Notes: generated by a model not told the origin, from the letters alone. A stretch of DNA of 64,000 nt from Bacteroidales bacterium (GCA_016281315.1 JAEEIJ010000059.1:85798-149797), one strand, 5' to 3'; positions 45,341 through 53,905 are shown, counted from the first letter of the stretch. A program made the numbers and translations.

Positions 45341-47188
45341 ATGAAAAATGTTTTTAAATATCTGACCCTCCTGGCTGCCGTGGCTTTCTGCGCATTCTCC
45401 TGCCAGACAGTCCCCCCGGACAACTCCCACGTGGATCCGGCTGCCGATGTGGCCGCCCATCCCATTCCGGCTCTCTCCATCAATGTCACGGTGACCGCCG
45501 ACGATGCCGCCACCGTCTCGGTGACGGCCGAAGGCCCTGCCGCCTATATCTCCATCCTCGTGGATGAGAACGATGAAGACCAGACGGCCCTCATCGATCC
45601 GGCCAAACTCTATGCCGGAGCCTATGAATCCGTAGCCGGTGTGGTATCCAAGTACGACGCAAACAACCCCGCCAGCCTGGATCTTTCCGACCTGGAGCCC
45701 AATACCGTTTACCAGGTGTATGCCGTAACGGCAAGCACCAGCGGTGTTGTCGGTGAAATTATGAATGCTCAGTTCACTACCACCGACAGCGGTATCCCTG
45801 TGCCGGTGGACGGTGGGATCCTCGGTCCCGGCCAGTGCGGGATTCAGTTCAGCGAGGGCGTTTCCTATGACGATTCCAAGCCGGCCACTGCCAAGTACTA
45901 TGCCTATAACAGAATTCGCGTTAACAGCAGTGGTGCCATTACCAATCCTGGTTTGGTGGGTGACGCCCACGTTGCCGTCAGGGTTGCAAACGGCGCAGTG
46001 GCGGTATTTACCGTTACTCTGGACGGCGAGAATCCGCTTCCGGACGGAGCCTGCTATACTGTCAGCTACCCTGCCGGTGCTTTCAAAGATGCCATGGGCA
46101 ATGAGTGCGAGGCGCTGGTCTCTGCTCCGGCCCTTGATGCAGAGGGTGCATGGGAACCCGAAGGCCTTGGCGGCCGTCTGGAAACCGCTCCCTTCGAATT
46201 GGTGGATGACGATGCGGAGGCTGAGATTACTTATCTGAGCACTCCCGCCTACACCTTCAGCATTCCCGAAGGAGTATCGCTTTCCACTGTCACCAAGACT
46301 GCCGCCGCCTCCATGAAGGTCATCCACATCAACGGTTCCCGCAAGTCCGAGACCGTTTATGATTTGGCTTACGGTACGGAATGGGGTGCAATGTCGGCCA
46401 CTACTCTCATCCTCCCCGTGCCGGCGGATCTTGTCCTCTCTGGTGGAGATGAGCTTCAGATTGCAATTGCCGCCAATTCCGTCGAGGACATCTACGGCAA
46501 TCCCAATGCGGCCATTGAACATACCTACGGCGTTTCCTTCGGTTACACCGTGGATGATGTGATTGGCGAGTATCTGGTGTCCGGCGCAAGCTATTTTGGA
46601 GCCCGCTATAATGAGGCCGATTGGTCCTTCACAGTTGCGGCAAGTGACGATCCGGAAAAGGGTAATATAATGATTACCAGCTTCTATGGATTCAATCTTC
46701 CCAATCCGTCCTATGGTCTTTTCGATGGAGACACTGGTGTTGTCACTTTCGCTCCCTTCTTCTATCTTGGCGGGTTCGTCTATCCTGATTTTGAATATGC
46801 CACAGGAAAGACAGCTGACTGCTGGCTGGATTTTGTTGGCCTGACCTACGACTACTTGAAATATTGGTTCTCTGGCGGATCTCAAGGCAGTAATGCTCCT
46901 GTTACGCTTAACATGCCCGCTAGCGGTACGCTCGATGGTATCTCGGATGTATGGGGTTATGAGTATGACGCCTATATCCTGCCCGATAGCGGTGATCCGG
47001 CAGATATCGCTGAGGATGCTGAGTCTGCTTCTTATGACTACAACTTCTTTGAGATTACTCCTGTCTCCAAGGTCGTTGTGGCTCCGGATCCCGTGAGCAT
47101 GCGCCCCGGCATCATCAAGGCCTGCAAGGCTGCCCCGGCGAAGAATTTCGTGACCAGGGCTCCCGAAGCCAAGCGCATTCGCAAGTAG
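45341..47188 (+). CDS. Large surface lipoprotein with FN3-like and Ig-like domains
   Basis: This is a 615-residue lipoprotein (signal VAFCAFSC, Cys21). A fibronectin-III-like unit lies at about 45-145 (LEPNTVYQVYAVTAST), then two Ig-like modules with the bacterial SbsA-type pattern PAGAFKDAMGN and ANSVEDIYGNPN, and a C-terminal beta domain (about 400-585). The C-terminus is basic (RAPEAKRIRK) and has no T9SS domain that I see. It is the last gene of the susCD operon and probably a SusE/F-like binding protein. The start has AAAGGAG seven bases upstream. Confidence 0.82.
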   Translation: MKNVFKYLTLLAAVAFCAFSCQTVPPDNSHVDPAADVAAHPIPALSINVTVTADDAATVSVTAEGPAAYISILVDENDEDQTALIDPAKLYAGAYESVAGVVSKYDANNPASLDLSDLEPNTVYQVYAVTASTSGVVGEIMNAQFTTTDSGIPVPVDGGILGPGQCGIQFSEGVSYDDSKPATAKYYAYNRIRVNSSGAITNPGLVGDAHVAVRVANGAVAVFTVTLDGENPLPDGACYTVSYPAGAFKDAMGNECEALVSAPALDAEGAWEPEGLGGRLETAPFELVDDDAEAEITYLSTPAYTFSIPEGVSLSTVTKTAAASMKVIHINGSRKSETVYDLAYGTEWGAMSATTLILPVPADLVLSGGDELQIAIAANSVEDIYGNPNAAIEHTYGVSFGYTVDDVIGEYLVSGASYFGARYNEADWSFTVAASDDPEKGNIMITSFYGFNLPNPSYGLFDGDTGVVTFAPFFYLGGFVYPDFEYATGKTADCWLDFVGLTYDYLKYWFSGGSQGSNAPVTLNMPASGTLDGISDVWGYEYDAYILPDSGDPADIAEDAESASYDYNFFEITPVSKVVVAPDPVSMRPGIIKACKAAPAKNFVTRAPEAKRIRK

Positions 47189-47212
47189 TTGACCCTACAT
47201 ACTCTATGAAAG

Positions 47213-47239
47213 ACGGCACTTTCGGGTGCCGTTTTTTTT
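47213..47239 (+). terminator. Terminator of the susCD operon
   Basis: ACGGCAC and GTGCCGT form a 7-bp stem with a TTTCGG loop, followed by eight Ts. It ends one base before the hflX -7 box. Confidence 0.9.
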
Positions 47240-47240
47240 G

Positions 47241-47248
47241 TATCTTTG
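47241..47248 (+). promoter_or_regulatory. -7 box of hflX
   Basis: TATCTTTG is an exact TAnnTTTG match; nine bases separate it from the ATG at 47258. The upstream promoter part overlaps the terminator hairpin. Confidence 0.6.
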
Positions 47249-47257
47249 CCTTCGGAT

Positions 47258-48442
47258 ATGAGCGAATTCAAGACCAATAAGGCTGTCTTTGTGGGCGTGG
47301 TCCTGGAAAAGGGCGGCGAACGCAAGGTGCAGGAATACCTGGAGGAGCTGGCGTTTCTGGCCGAGACTGCCGGCGCCATCCCGGACAAGCGTTTCACCCA
47401 GCGGCTGGACCGGCCGGACAAGGCTACTTACATCGGCCCGGGAAAACTGGACGAGATCAAAGAGTACTGCCAGGAGAACGAGATCGAGTACGTCATCTTC
47501 GACGATGAACTCACGGGGATGCAGCAGCGCAACATCGAAAAGGTGATTGCCTGCAGCGATGTCATCGACCGAACCAGCCTCATTCTGGAGATTTTCGCCC
47601 AGCGGGCCAAGACTTCCTATGCGAAGATGCAGGTGGAACTGGCTCACTACAATTATATTTTGCCGCGTCTTGCGGGGATGTGGACCCACCTGGAGCGCCA
47701 GCGGGGCGGTATGGGTACCCGCGGCGGTATGGGTGAGACCCAGATCGAGATCGACCGCCGTATCGTCAAGCAGCGGATTTCCAAGCTGAAGGAAGATCTG
47801 AAGAAGGTCGACAGGCAGATGGCCACGCAAAGGGGCAATAGAGGCTCTCTGGTGCGTTTAGCCCTCGTAGGGTATACCAACGTAGGGAAAAGCACTTTGA
47901 TGAATTTATTGGCCAAATCTGACGTCTTTGCGGAGAATAAACTCTTCGCTACGCTGGATACGACCGTTCGGAAGGTGGTCATCGAGAATGTGCCCTTCCT
48001 CCTTAGTGACACCGTAGGCTTCATCCGGAAGCTGCCCACCCAGCTCGTGGAGGCCTTCAAGAGCACGCTGGACGAGGTCCGTGAGGCCGATATCCTCGTG
48101 CACGTGGTGGATATTTCCCACCCGGATTTCGAAGAGCAGATGCAGGTGGTGGAGCAGACGCTGCGGGACATCGGTGCGGCGAACAAGCCCGTCTTCGTAG
48201 TTTTCAACAAGGTGGATGCCTATACCTACGAGCCCTACGACGAGTTCTCCCTTACGCCCAAACAGCCCATTAACCGGACGCTGGAGGAACTCAAGAGCAG
48301 CTGGATCGCCCAGGAGAAGACGCCCTGCATCTTTATATCGGCCCTGCAGAAGATCGGCATCGAGAAACTGCGGAACGACATCTATAAGATGGTGGCCGAG
48401 ATTCACGCCGGGCGCTATCCCTTCAATAACTTTTTGTGGTAG
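47258..48442 (+). CDS. hflX: Ribosome-associated GTPase HflX
   Basis: HflX splits stalled ribosomes under stress. The N-terminal domain includes DRPDKATYIGPGKLDEI and the glycine-rich segment ERQRGGMGTRGGMGETQIE. The G domain has G1 LVGYTNVGKSTLMN, G3 DTVGF and G4 NKVD. At 394 residues it has normal size. The ATG at 47258 is chosen; a TTG at 47246 lies inside the promoter box. Confidence 0.96.
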   Translation: MSEFKTNKAVFVGVVLEKGGERKVQEYLEELAFLAETAGAIPDKRFTQRLDRPDKATYIGPGKLDEIKEYCQENEIEYVIFDDELTGMQQRNIEKVIACSDVIDRTSLILEIFAQRAKTSYAKMQVELAHYNYILPRLAGMWTHLERQRGGMGTRGGMGETQIEIDRRIVKQRISKLKEDLKKVDRQMATQRGNRGSLVRLALVGYTNVGKSTLMNLLAKSDVFAENKLFATLDTTVRKVVIENVPFLLSDTVGFIRKLPTQLVEAFKSTLDEVREADILVHVVDISHPDFEEQMQVVEQTLRDIGAANKPVFVVFNKVDAYTYEPYDEFSLTPKQPINRTLEELKSSWIAQEKTPCIFISALQKIGIEKLRNDIYKMVAEIHAGRYPFNNFLW

Positions 48443-48445
48443 CCT

Positions 48446-48865
48446 ATGGTTTCCTATTACTGTGAAGACATCTCCTTCCCGTTCAACGAAAAGCGGCTTA
48501 CTTCGCGCTGGCTGAAGCACGTAGCTTTATCCGAAGGGAAATTTTTAGGCGATATCGCTGTTATATTTTGTTCCGATAATTATATTTTGGATGTCAATAT
48601 AAAATATCTGCAACACGATTATTATACCGACATCATCACCTTTGATTATTGCGAGGGCTCCCGCCTCTCCGGGGATCTTTTCATTTCCGTGGATTCCGTC
48701 CGGGAGAACGCCGCTTTTTATGGAGTTCCCTTTGCCGATGAACTGAACCGCGTCATCGTGCACGGGCTGCTTCACCTGATTGGTTATGACGATCATTCGG
48801 AGGCCGATATTGCCGTGATGCGCGCCAAGGAGAACGAATATCTTTCCCAGCGTTCCCAGGTATGA
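48446..48865 (+). CDS. ybeY: Endoribonuclease YbeY (rRNA maturation)
   Basis: YbeY processes the 3' end of 16S rRNA and takes part in ribosome quality control. The 139-residue protein has the zinc motif [12 protein letters not shown] near residues 109-120. In E. coli the third ligand is His directly after GYD; here that position is Asp and the His comes one residue later, which agrees with the Asp form common in Bacteroidetes. The middle (codons for [19 protein letters not shown]) is clearly AT-richer than its neighbours. It lies three bases after hflX and overlaps mnmG by four. Confidence 0.92.
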   Translation: MVSYYCEDISFPFNEKRLTSRWLKHVALSEGKFLGDIAVIFCSDNYILDVNIKYLQHDYYTDIITFDYCEGSRLSGDLFISVDSVRENAAFYGVPFADELNRVIVHGLLHLIGYDDHSEADIAVMRAKENEYLSQRSQV

Positions 48866-50724
48866 ATAACCGTTTCGACGTGATTGTGGTTGGCGGCGGA
48901 CACGCCGGCTGCGAAGCGGCGCTTGCCGCGGCGCGGATGGGTTCGTCCGTTCTCCTTCTCACGCCGGATTTGAACGGTCTTGCCAAGATGAGCTGCAACC
49001 CGGCGGTGGGCGGAATTGCCAAGGGACAGATCGTCCGGGAGATCGATGCGCTAGGTGGAGAGATGGGACTGGTGACCGACGCCGCCACCCTCCAATTTCG
49101 TATGCTCAACCGGTCGAAAGGGCCGGCGATGTGGAGTCCGCGCGCCCAGTGCGACAAACAGAAGTTTTCTGCTACCTGGCTCTCAACTCTCCTAAGTTGT
49201 TCTAAATTAAGTATTTACGCGGATTTTGCAGCCGATTTTCTGCTTGAGAATCGCGTAATCACCGGCGTTCGTACGGTTACGGGGGCAATTTTCTACGCTC
49301 GGGCTGTTGTTTTGACCGCCGGCACCTTCCTGAACGGTTGTATGTACATCGGCCAGCATCGCTTCGAGGGAGGCCGCATCGGAGAGAAGGCGTCTTACGG
49401 AATTTCCGATCAACTCGCTTCGCTCGGCATTCCCACCGAACGGATGAAGACGGGGACTCCCCCTCGGCTCGATATCCGCTCTATCGACCTCCGCCGATTG
49501 GTCCGTCAGGAAGGTGACGCCGCTCCCGCGCGCTTTTCCTTCCTGGATGTTCCGTCCGCCGTGCAGGCTTCCGGCTCCCAGATGGACTGCTACCTCTTGC
49601 ACACCAACGAGAAGGTGCACGAGATTCTCCGTACCGGCTTTGACCGTTCTCCGCTCTTTACCGGGATGATCCAAGGGAAAGGGCCGCGCTATTGCCCCAG
49701 CATTGAGGATAAGCTCCGTACCTTCTCCGACAAGGATTCTCACCAGCTTTTCCTGGAACCGGAAGGGGCTAATTCTCCTGAATATTACCTGCAAGGGTTC
49801 TCTTCTTCGCTTCCCCTGGAAGTGCAATTGGAGGCCGTACACGCCATTGAGGGCCTGGAAAATGCCGTATTCTTCAAGCCGGCTTATGCCGTAGAATACG
49901 ACTATTTCGACCCGCAATACTTGCACTACTCTCTGCGCTCCAAAGTGGTGGAAAACCTGTTCCTGGCTGGCCAGGTGAACGGTACCACCGGTTACGAAGA
50001 AGCCGCTGCCCAGGGCATTATTGCCGGGATTAACGCCCATTTATTCCTGGCCGAACGCGAACCGCTGGTGCTGCGCCGGGATCAGGCCTACATCGGCGTT
50101 CTGATCGATGACTTGATCAATAAGGGGGTCGACGAGCCTTATCGAATGTTCACCTCACGGGCCGAATTCCGCATCCTGCTGCGCCAGGATAATGCCGATT
50201 TCCGTTTGACGGAACTGTCTCATTCGCTGGGCTTGGCCTCCGAGGAGCGCTATGCCGCAGTGATGCGAAAACAGGAATCTGTAGAGCGCCTGGCCGTTTT
50301 TTGTGACAGTTATAAGATGCGGGCTGATGCTGTAAATCCGCTGCTGGATGCTGCCGGATCCACGCCATTGTCGGAGTCTAAGCATCTTTCGGAGTTGGTT
50401 TCTCGTCCGGAATTATCCCTCGCCTCCTTACTGCAGATTGTTCCACGTGGAACAGAATGGCCGGAAGATGTTGTAACTTCTGTGGAGGTAGCGATTAAAT
50501 ACTCGGGTTATATTGAGCGGGAGAAGCAGCAGGCGGAGAAGAACAATCGCCTGGAATACATCCGGATTCCGGCCGATTTCGACTTCGATTCCCTGAACGG
50601 ATTGAGCATCGAATGCCGTCAGAAGCTGAAAAAATATAAGCCTGAGACCATTGCTCAGGCTTCCAGAATTTCCGGAGTTTCCCCCTCCGATATTTCCGTT
50701 TTACTGGTTTACTTCGGCCGGTAA
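48862..50724 (+). CDS. mnmG: tRNA uridine-5-carboxymethylaminomethyl modification enzyme MnmG (GidA)
   Basis: MnmG with MnmE modifies the wobble uridine of several tRNAs. The FAD-binding motif [19 protein letters not shown] is at the start, then [21 protein letters not shown], the second conserved [16 protein letters not shown] segment (here [16 protein letters not shown]) and the C-terminal helical domain. Length (620) is normal. The ATG overlaps the ybeY stop. A perfect parS palindrome lies within the coding sequence at 50439-50454, and another follows the stop. The gene uses a slightly lower-GC codon set than its neighbours. Confidence 0.97.
   Translation: MNNRFDVIVVGGGHAGCEAALAAARMGSSVLLLTPDLNGLAKMSCNPAVGGIAKGQIVREIDALGGEMGLVTDAATLQFRMLNRSKGPAMWSPRAQCDKQKFSATWLSTLLSCSKLSIYADFAADFLLENRVITGVRTVTGAIFYARAVVLTAGTFLNGCMYIGQHRFEGGRIGEKASYGISDQLASLGIPTERMKTGTPPRLDIRSIDLRRLVRQEGDAAPARFSFLDVPSAVQASGSQMDCYLLHTNEKVHEILRTGFDRSPLFTGMIQGKGPRYCPSIEDKLRTFSDKDSHQLFLEPEGANSPEYYLQGFSSSLPLEVQLEAVHAIEGLENAVFFKPAYAVEYDYFDPQYLHYSLRSKVVENLFLAGQVNGTTGYEEAAAQGIIAGINAHLFLAEREPLVLRRDQAYIGVLIDDLINKGVDEPYRMFTSRAEFRILLRQDNADFRLTELSHSLGLASEERYAAVMRKQESVERLAVFCDSYKMRADAVNPLLDAAGSTPLSESKHLSELVSRPELSLASLLQIVPRGTEWPEDVVTSVEVAIKYSGYIEREKQQAEKNNRLEYIRIPADFDFDSLNGLSIECRQKLKKYKPETIAQASRISGVSPSDISVLLVYFGR
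50439..50454. promoter_or_regulatory. parS site 1 (ParB/Spo0J binding palindrome) within mnmG
   Basis: TGTTCCACGTGGAACA is a perfect 16-base palindrome and matches the ParB consensus TGTTNCACGTGNAACA without mismatch. It encodes Val-Pro-Arg-Gly-Thr residues of MnmG. Confidence 0.85.
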
Positions 50725-50725
50725 T

Positions 50726-50741
50726 TGTTCCACGTGGAACT
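50726..50741. promoter_or_regulatory. parS site 2 between mnmG and ruvA
   Basis: TGTTCCACGTGGAACT matches the parS consensus except for the last base. It starts just after the mnmG stop codon and fills the 15-base gap, touching the ruvA stop codon (50740-50742). Confidence 0.82.
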
Positions 50742-51327
50742 ATAATTTTTTCAGGGCGGCCTTGATGATGTCTTCCACCCGGGCGGCGGGATTCTCTTTG
50801 AGGATGCCCGGCAGGACTTTCCCGATATTCGCCTTGGTAAATCCCAGCATCACGAGTGCTGTGGTGGCTTCGTCCAGAAGGGCCTGATTCCCGCTGGGGA
50901 ACAGGGCGCTTTCCGCGCTTCCTTCGCCCTTCACAATCTTGTCTTTCAGCTCCAAAACCAGCCTTTGAGCGCTCTTGAGGCCGATTCCTTTCACGCTCTT
51001 GATACGGTTTACGTTCTCTTCCAGGATGGCCTGGCGAATCTCATCCGAGGTGAGGGTAGAGAGCAACATCCGGGCCGATGCGACCCCGATGCCGGACACG
51101 CTGATCAGCAGCCTGAACAGCTCCCGTTCGTCCTTTGTGGCGAAGCCGAAGTAGAGTTCTTCGTCTTCCCGGATATAGTGATGGATGTAGGCCGTGGCCT
51201 GTGATTTCCCCTGAAAGGCCTCATAGGTTTGCAGGGAAATGAGGATGCTGTAGCCTATGCCGGCGTTTTCCAGAATGAGTTCCGTGGGCGTGAGCTCCAC
51301 GATTTGTCCTTTGATGTAGTCTATCAT
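50740..51327 (-). CDS. ruvA: Holliday junction DNA-binding protein RuvA
   Basis: RuvA binds the four-way junction and loads RuvB. The N-terminal OB domain (MIDYIKGQIVELTP), two helix-hairpin-helix motifs (ISVSGIGVASARMLLS and IKSVKGIGLKSAQRLVLELKDK) and the C-terminal RuvB-interacting domain (DEATTALVMLGFTKANIGKVL) are all present; length 195. It faces mnmG tail to tail and is divergent from sufS. The ATG follows the -7 box after four bases. Confidence 0.96.
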   Translation of the reverse strand: MIDYIKGQIVELTPTELILENAGIGYSILISLQTYEAFQGKSQATAYIHHYIREDEELYFGFATKDERELFRLLISVSGIGVASARMLLSTLTSDEIRQAILEENVNRIKSVKGIGLKSAQRLVLELKDKIVKGEGSAESALFPSGNQALLDEATTALVMLGFTKANIGKVLPGILKENPAARVEDIIKAALKKL

Positions 51328-51331
51328 ATCG

Positions 51332-51339
51332 CAAATTTA
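51332..51339 (-). promoter_or_regulatory. -7 box of ruvA
   Basis: TAAATTTG on the minus strand is an exact TAnnTTTG match ending four bases before the ATG at 51327; leaderless mRNA predicted. Confidence 0.6.
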
Positions 51340-51341
51340 TG

Positions 51342-51349
51342 TAAATTTG
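51342..51349 (+). promoter_or_regulatory. -7 box of the sufS operon
   Basis: TAAATTTG on the plus strand is an exact match, two bases from the divergent ruvA box and 23 bases before the sufS ATG. Confidence 0.6.
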
Positions 51350-51372
51350 CACACTTATCCAACGCATTTTTT

Positions 51373-52593
51373 ATGTCGGTTCAGGCCCTTCGTGCACAGT
51401 TCCCCATCCTTTCCCGCAACGTATACGGGAAGCCGCTGGTGTATTTGGACAATGCCGCATCGGCCCAGCGGCCGCTTTCCGTGGTGGATTTGCAGCGCTC
51501 GCTGGCACTTGAGGCCAACGGGAACATCCACCGGGCCGTGCACGCGTTGGCTACTGAGGCCACCTCTGCTTTTGAAGATACGCGTCGTTCCGTGCAGCAG
51601 TTCCTGCACGCATCGGCCCCGGAAGAGATCGTCTTCACTTCCGGCGCTACGGCGGCCGTTAACCTGCTTGCCTTCTCCTTCGGCGAAGCGTTCATCCACG
51701 AAGGCGACGAGATCCTCGTGAGCGTGGCCGAACATCACAGCAACCTCGTTCCCTGGCAGCTGCTCTGCGAGCGCAAAAAGGCCGTCCTCAAAGTCCTTGA
51801 CATTCACGAAAATGGTGCACTGCGCATCGAAACGCTGCAAAAATCGCTTTCTCAGCACACCAAAATCGTGGCTATCTCGCACATTTCCAACGTGTTAGGA
51901 CTTATAAATCCAGTACGGGAAATCGTTCGGATTTGTCACGAAAAAGGCATTCCGGTGCTCGTTGACGGTGCGCAGGGCGTCGTTCACGAAGCGGTGGACG
52001 TTCAGGAGATGGACTGTGACTTCTATGTCTTTTCCGGACACAAACTGTACGCGGCCACCGGTACTGGCGTCCTGTACGGCAAGCGGAAGTGGCTGGACGC
52101 GATGCCTCCTTTTATGGGCGGCGGCGAAATGATCCAGAGTGTCAAGCTCTCGGGCTCCACCTTCGCTCCCCTTCCGGGCAAGTTCGAGGCCGGGACGCAA
52201 AACTTCAACGGGATTCCTTCGTTGAAGCCGGCCATCGAACTGGTTCAGGCGATGCGGCAGGATCCTGAGATCCAGGCCGAGCAACAGGCAATCTTCGATC
52301 TGGTTTACAGAAAACTAACTGAGGATGCGCGAATTACCCTCTATGGAACGGATCGTGCACACAAGATCCCGCTCTTTTCCTTTGCCGTAAAGGGTGCCCA
52401 CCACGAGGACCTGGCGCTCATTCTGGACAAAATGGGAATCGCGCTTCGCAGCGGCCAGATGTGTGCGGAACCCCTGATGGACCGTCTGGGCGTCACGGGC
52501 CTTCTGAGGGCCTCTTTCGCCCCCTACAATACCCTGGAAGAGGCGAAATACTTTGCGGAATGCCTTGATAAGGCTATAGAGATGTTGGTATGA
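51373..52593 (+). CDS. sufS: Cysteine desulfurase SufS
   Basis: SufS is a PLP enzyme that takes sulfur from cysteine for Fe-S cluster assembly and hands it to SufE. Sequence marks are VYLDNAASAQRP, the PLP His in SVAEHHSNLVPWQ, the PLP Lys in YVFSGHKLYAATG, and the active Cys in LRSGQMCAEPLMDRLGV near residue 363. The 406-residue length and the following sufE gene point to the group II enzyme SufS rather than NifS/IscS. The ATG at 51373 is chosen; the frame open upstream is antisense to ruvA. Confidence 0.96.
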   Translation: MSVQALRAQFPILSRNVYGKPLVYLDNAASAQRPLSVVDLQRSLALEANGNIHRAVHALATEATSAFEDTRRSVQQFLHASAPEEIVFTSGATAAVNLLAFSFGEAFIHEGDEILVSVAEHHSNLVPWQLLCERKKAVLKVLDIHENGALRIETLQKSLSQHTKIVAISHISNVLGLINPVREIVRICHEKGIPVLVDGAQGVVHEAVDVQEMDCDFYVFSGHKLYAATGTGVLYGKRKWLDAMPPFMGGGEMIQSVKLSGSTFAPLPGKFEAGTQNFNGIPSLKPAIELVQAMRQDPEIQAEQQAIFDLVYRKLTEDARITLYGTDRAHKIPLFSFAVKGAHHEDLALILDKMGIALRSGQMCAEPLMDRLGVTGLLRASFAPYNTLEEAKYFAECLDKAIEMLV

Positions 52594-52997
52594 GCTTAGA
52601 AGAAAGGAAACAACAGGTAATCGACGACTTCTCCCTCTACGACGAGTGGCTGGACAAGTATGCCTATCTTATCGATTTAGGCAAGAACTTGGCCCCCTTC
52701 CCGGAGGAGCAGAAGACGGAAGATAATCAGATAAAAGGCTGTCAATCACGCGTTTGGCTCATCAGCGAGCTGCGGGACGGCTGCCTTTATTTCCAGGCCG
52801 ACAGCGACGCCGTCATCACGCGGGGCATCATCTCGCTTCTCGTGGGTGTCTATTCCGGCTGCACGCGGGAGGAGATTTCAGCCGATGACTTCGGCTTCCT
52901 GGAGGAGATCGGCCTGAAGGAGAATCTCTCGCCCACCCGGGCGAACGGCCTGGTCTCGATGGTGGAACGGATTAAGGAAATGGCGAAAAATGGCTGA
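52590..52997 (+). CDS. sufE: Sulfur acceptor protein SufE
   Basis: SufE accepts persulfide from SufS on a conserved cysteine, here in KGCQSRVWL near residue 50. The C-terminal part has SPTRANGLVSMVERI, typical of the family. Length 135. It overlaps sufS by four bases (ATGA) and the next gene by eight bases. Confidence 0.95.
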   Translation: MSLEERKQQVIDDFSLYDEWLDKYAYLIDLGKNLAPFPEEQKTEDNQIKGCQSRVWLISELRDGCLYFQADSDAVITRGIISLLVGVYSGCTREEISADDFGFLEEIGLKENLSPTRANGLVSMVERIKEMAKNG

Positions 52998-53370
52998 TAA
53001 AGAAGTACTTACGGCAGACGATGTACAGGAGTTACAGCCGCTTTACGCCGCTGTGATATCGGCCCTCAAGGAGGTGTACGATCCGGAGATTCCGGTGAAC
53101 ATTTACGACCTGGGCCTTGTCTATGAACTCACCATCTCCAAGGAGCGCGAGGTGCACCTTCTGATGACCTTCACTGCGCCCAACTGCCCGATGGCCGACG
53201 AAGTGATGGGAGAGGTTCAGCGAAGCGTCGAAGCCGTCCCCGGCGTCACCAAATGCACGATTGAACTCACGTTCGAGCCCGAATGGGACCGCAGTATGCT
53301 CTCGGAAGAGGCGCGCGTGGAACTGGGGCTGGATTACGAGGAAGACGATTACGGGAAACTGAATGACTAG
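52990..53370 (+). CDS. MIP18/SufT-like Fe-S cluster assembly factor
   Basis: This is a 126-residue single-domain DUF59 protein. The core EVYDPEIPVNIYDLGLVYEL and TAPNCPMADEV motif (Cys near residue 75) are those of SufT/YitW proteins that help mature Fe-S proteins. In this operon with sufS and sufE it should act in late cluster delivery. It overlaps sufE and folK by eight bases each. sufB, sufC and sufD are not in the window. Confidence 0.9.
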   Translation: MADKEVLTADDVQELQPLYAAVISALKEVYDPEIPVNIYDLGLVYELTISKEREVHLLMTFTAPNCPMADEVMGEVQRSVEAVPGVTKCTIELTFEPEWDRSMLSEEARVELGLDYEEDDYGKLND

Positions 53371-53848
53371 GGTGGAAGTATATCTGGGGCTGGGCTCCAA
53401 TCTGGGCAGCCGCGAAGTGAACCTGCTGCAGGCCGTGAACCGGCTGGACGAAGCCCTTGGAATGCATCCGGAGCGCATTTCCCGCATCATCGAAACACCC
53501 GCCCAGGGCTTCGAAGGGCCCGCTTTCCTGAATATGTGTCTGCTCTACCGGCTCCCCGTGGACGGTACGCCCGTAGAACAGGCGACGGCCCTGCTTCGCA
53601 CCGTGAAGGGAATCGAGGCCGCCATGGGCCGGAAGGCCGATGAACCCCTCTTCGGCCCGGACGGAGAAAGGCTTTACCACAACCGGATCATCGACATCGA
53701 CATCCTTTATTTTGGAAACGAACATATTGAAACAGAGGAGCTTACGATACCGCATCCCCGCATCGGTGAACGGGATTTCGTGAAAAAGCCCCTCAAGGAG
53801 ATCTCAAAACCGGCCCTCCGCTCGGCGTTTCCCGAGATTTTTGCTTAA
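53363..53848 (+). CDS. folK: 2-amino-4-hydroxy-6-hydroxymethyldihydropteridine pyrophosphokinase
   Basis: FolK transfers pyrophosphate from ATP to the pterin precursor of folate. The N-terminal YLGLGSNLG, ETPAQGFEGPAFLNMC, and the signature RLYHNRIIDIDILYFGN (two catalytic Asp) followed by IPHPRIGERDFV are all present. Length is 161. It closes the suf operon with an eight-base overlap; the link is one of transcription rather than pathway. Confidence 0.95.
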   Translation: MTRVEVYLGLGSNLGSREVNLLQAVNRLDEALGMHPERISRIIETPAQGFEGPAFLNMCLLYRLPVDGTPVEQATALLRTVKGIEAAMGRKADEPLFGPDGERLYHNRIIDIDILYFGNEHIETEELTIPHPRIGERDFVKKPLKEISKPALRSAFPEIFA

Positions 53849-53853
53849 ATTTG
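53846..53853 (+). promoter_or_regulatory. -7 box of glyS
   Basis: TAAATTTG is an exact TAnnTTTG match that overlaps the folK stop codon. It predicts a leader of about 47 bases holding the hairpin at 53871-53891. Confidence 0.55.
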
Positions 53854-53870
53854 TAATTATTATATAAAAG

Positions 53871-53891
53871 GTGAGGCCCGCCGGGCCTCAC
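53871..53891 (+). promoter_or_regulatory. Hairpin in the glyS leader
   Basis: GTGAGGCCC and GGGCCTCAC pair perfectly around a 3-base loop. An A run, not a T run, follows on the plus strand, so it is not a usual terminator for folK. It lies 14 bases before the glyS ATG, where it could affect mRNA stability or translation. Confidence 0.5.
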
Positions 53892-53905
53892 AAAAAAACA
53901 GAATT

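Noticed and set aside
44423..46885. 820-codon minus-strand frame opposite the susCD lipoprotein genes
   Set aside because: It crosses a gene boundary of the real operon, and the plus-strand frames have signal peptides and ribosome-binding sites.
53871..53891. Hairpin before glyS as a terminator of the suf-folK operon
   Set aside because: No T run follows on the plus strand, and the glyS promoter box lies upstream of the hairpin, so it belongs to the glyS leader.
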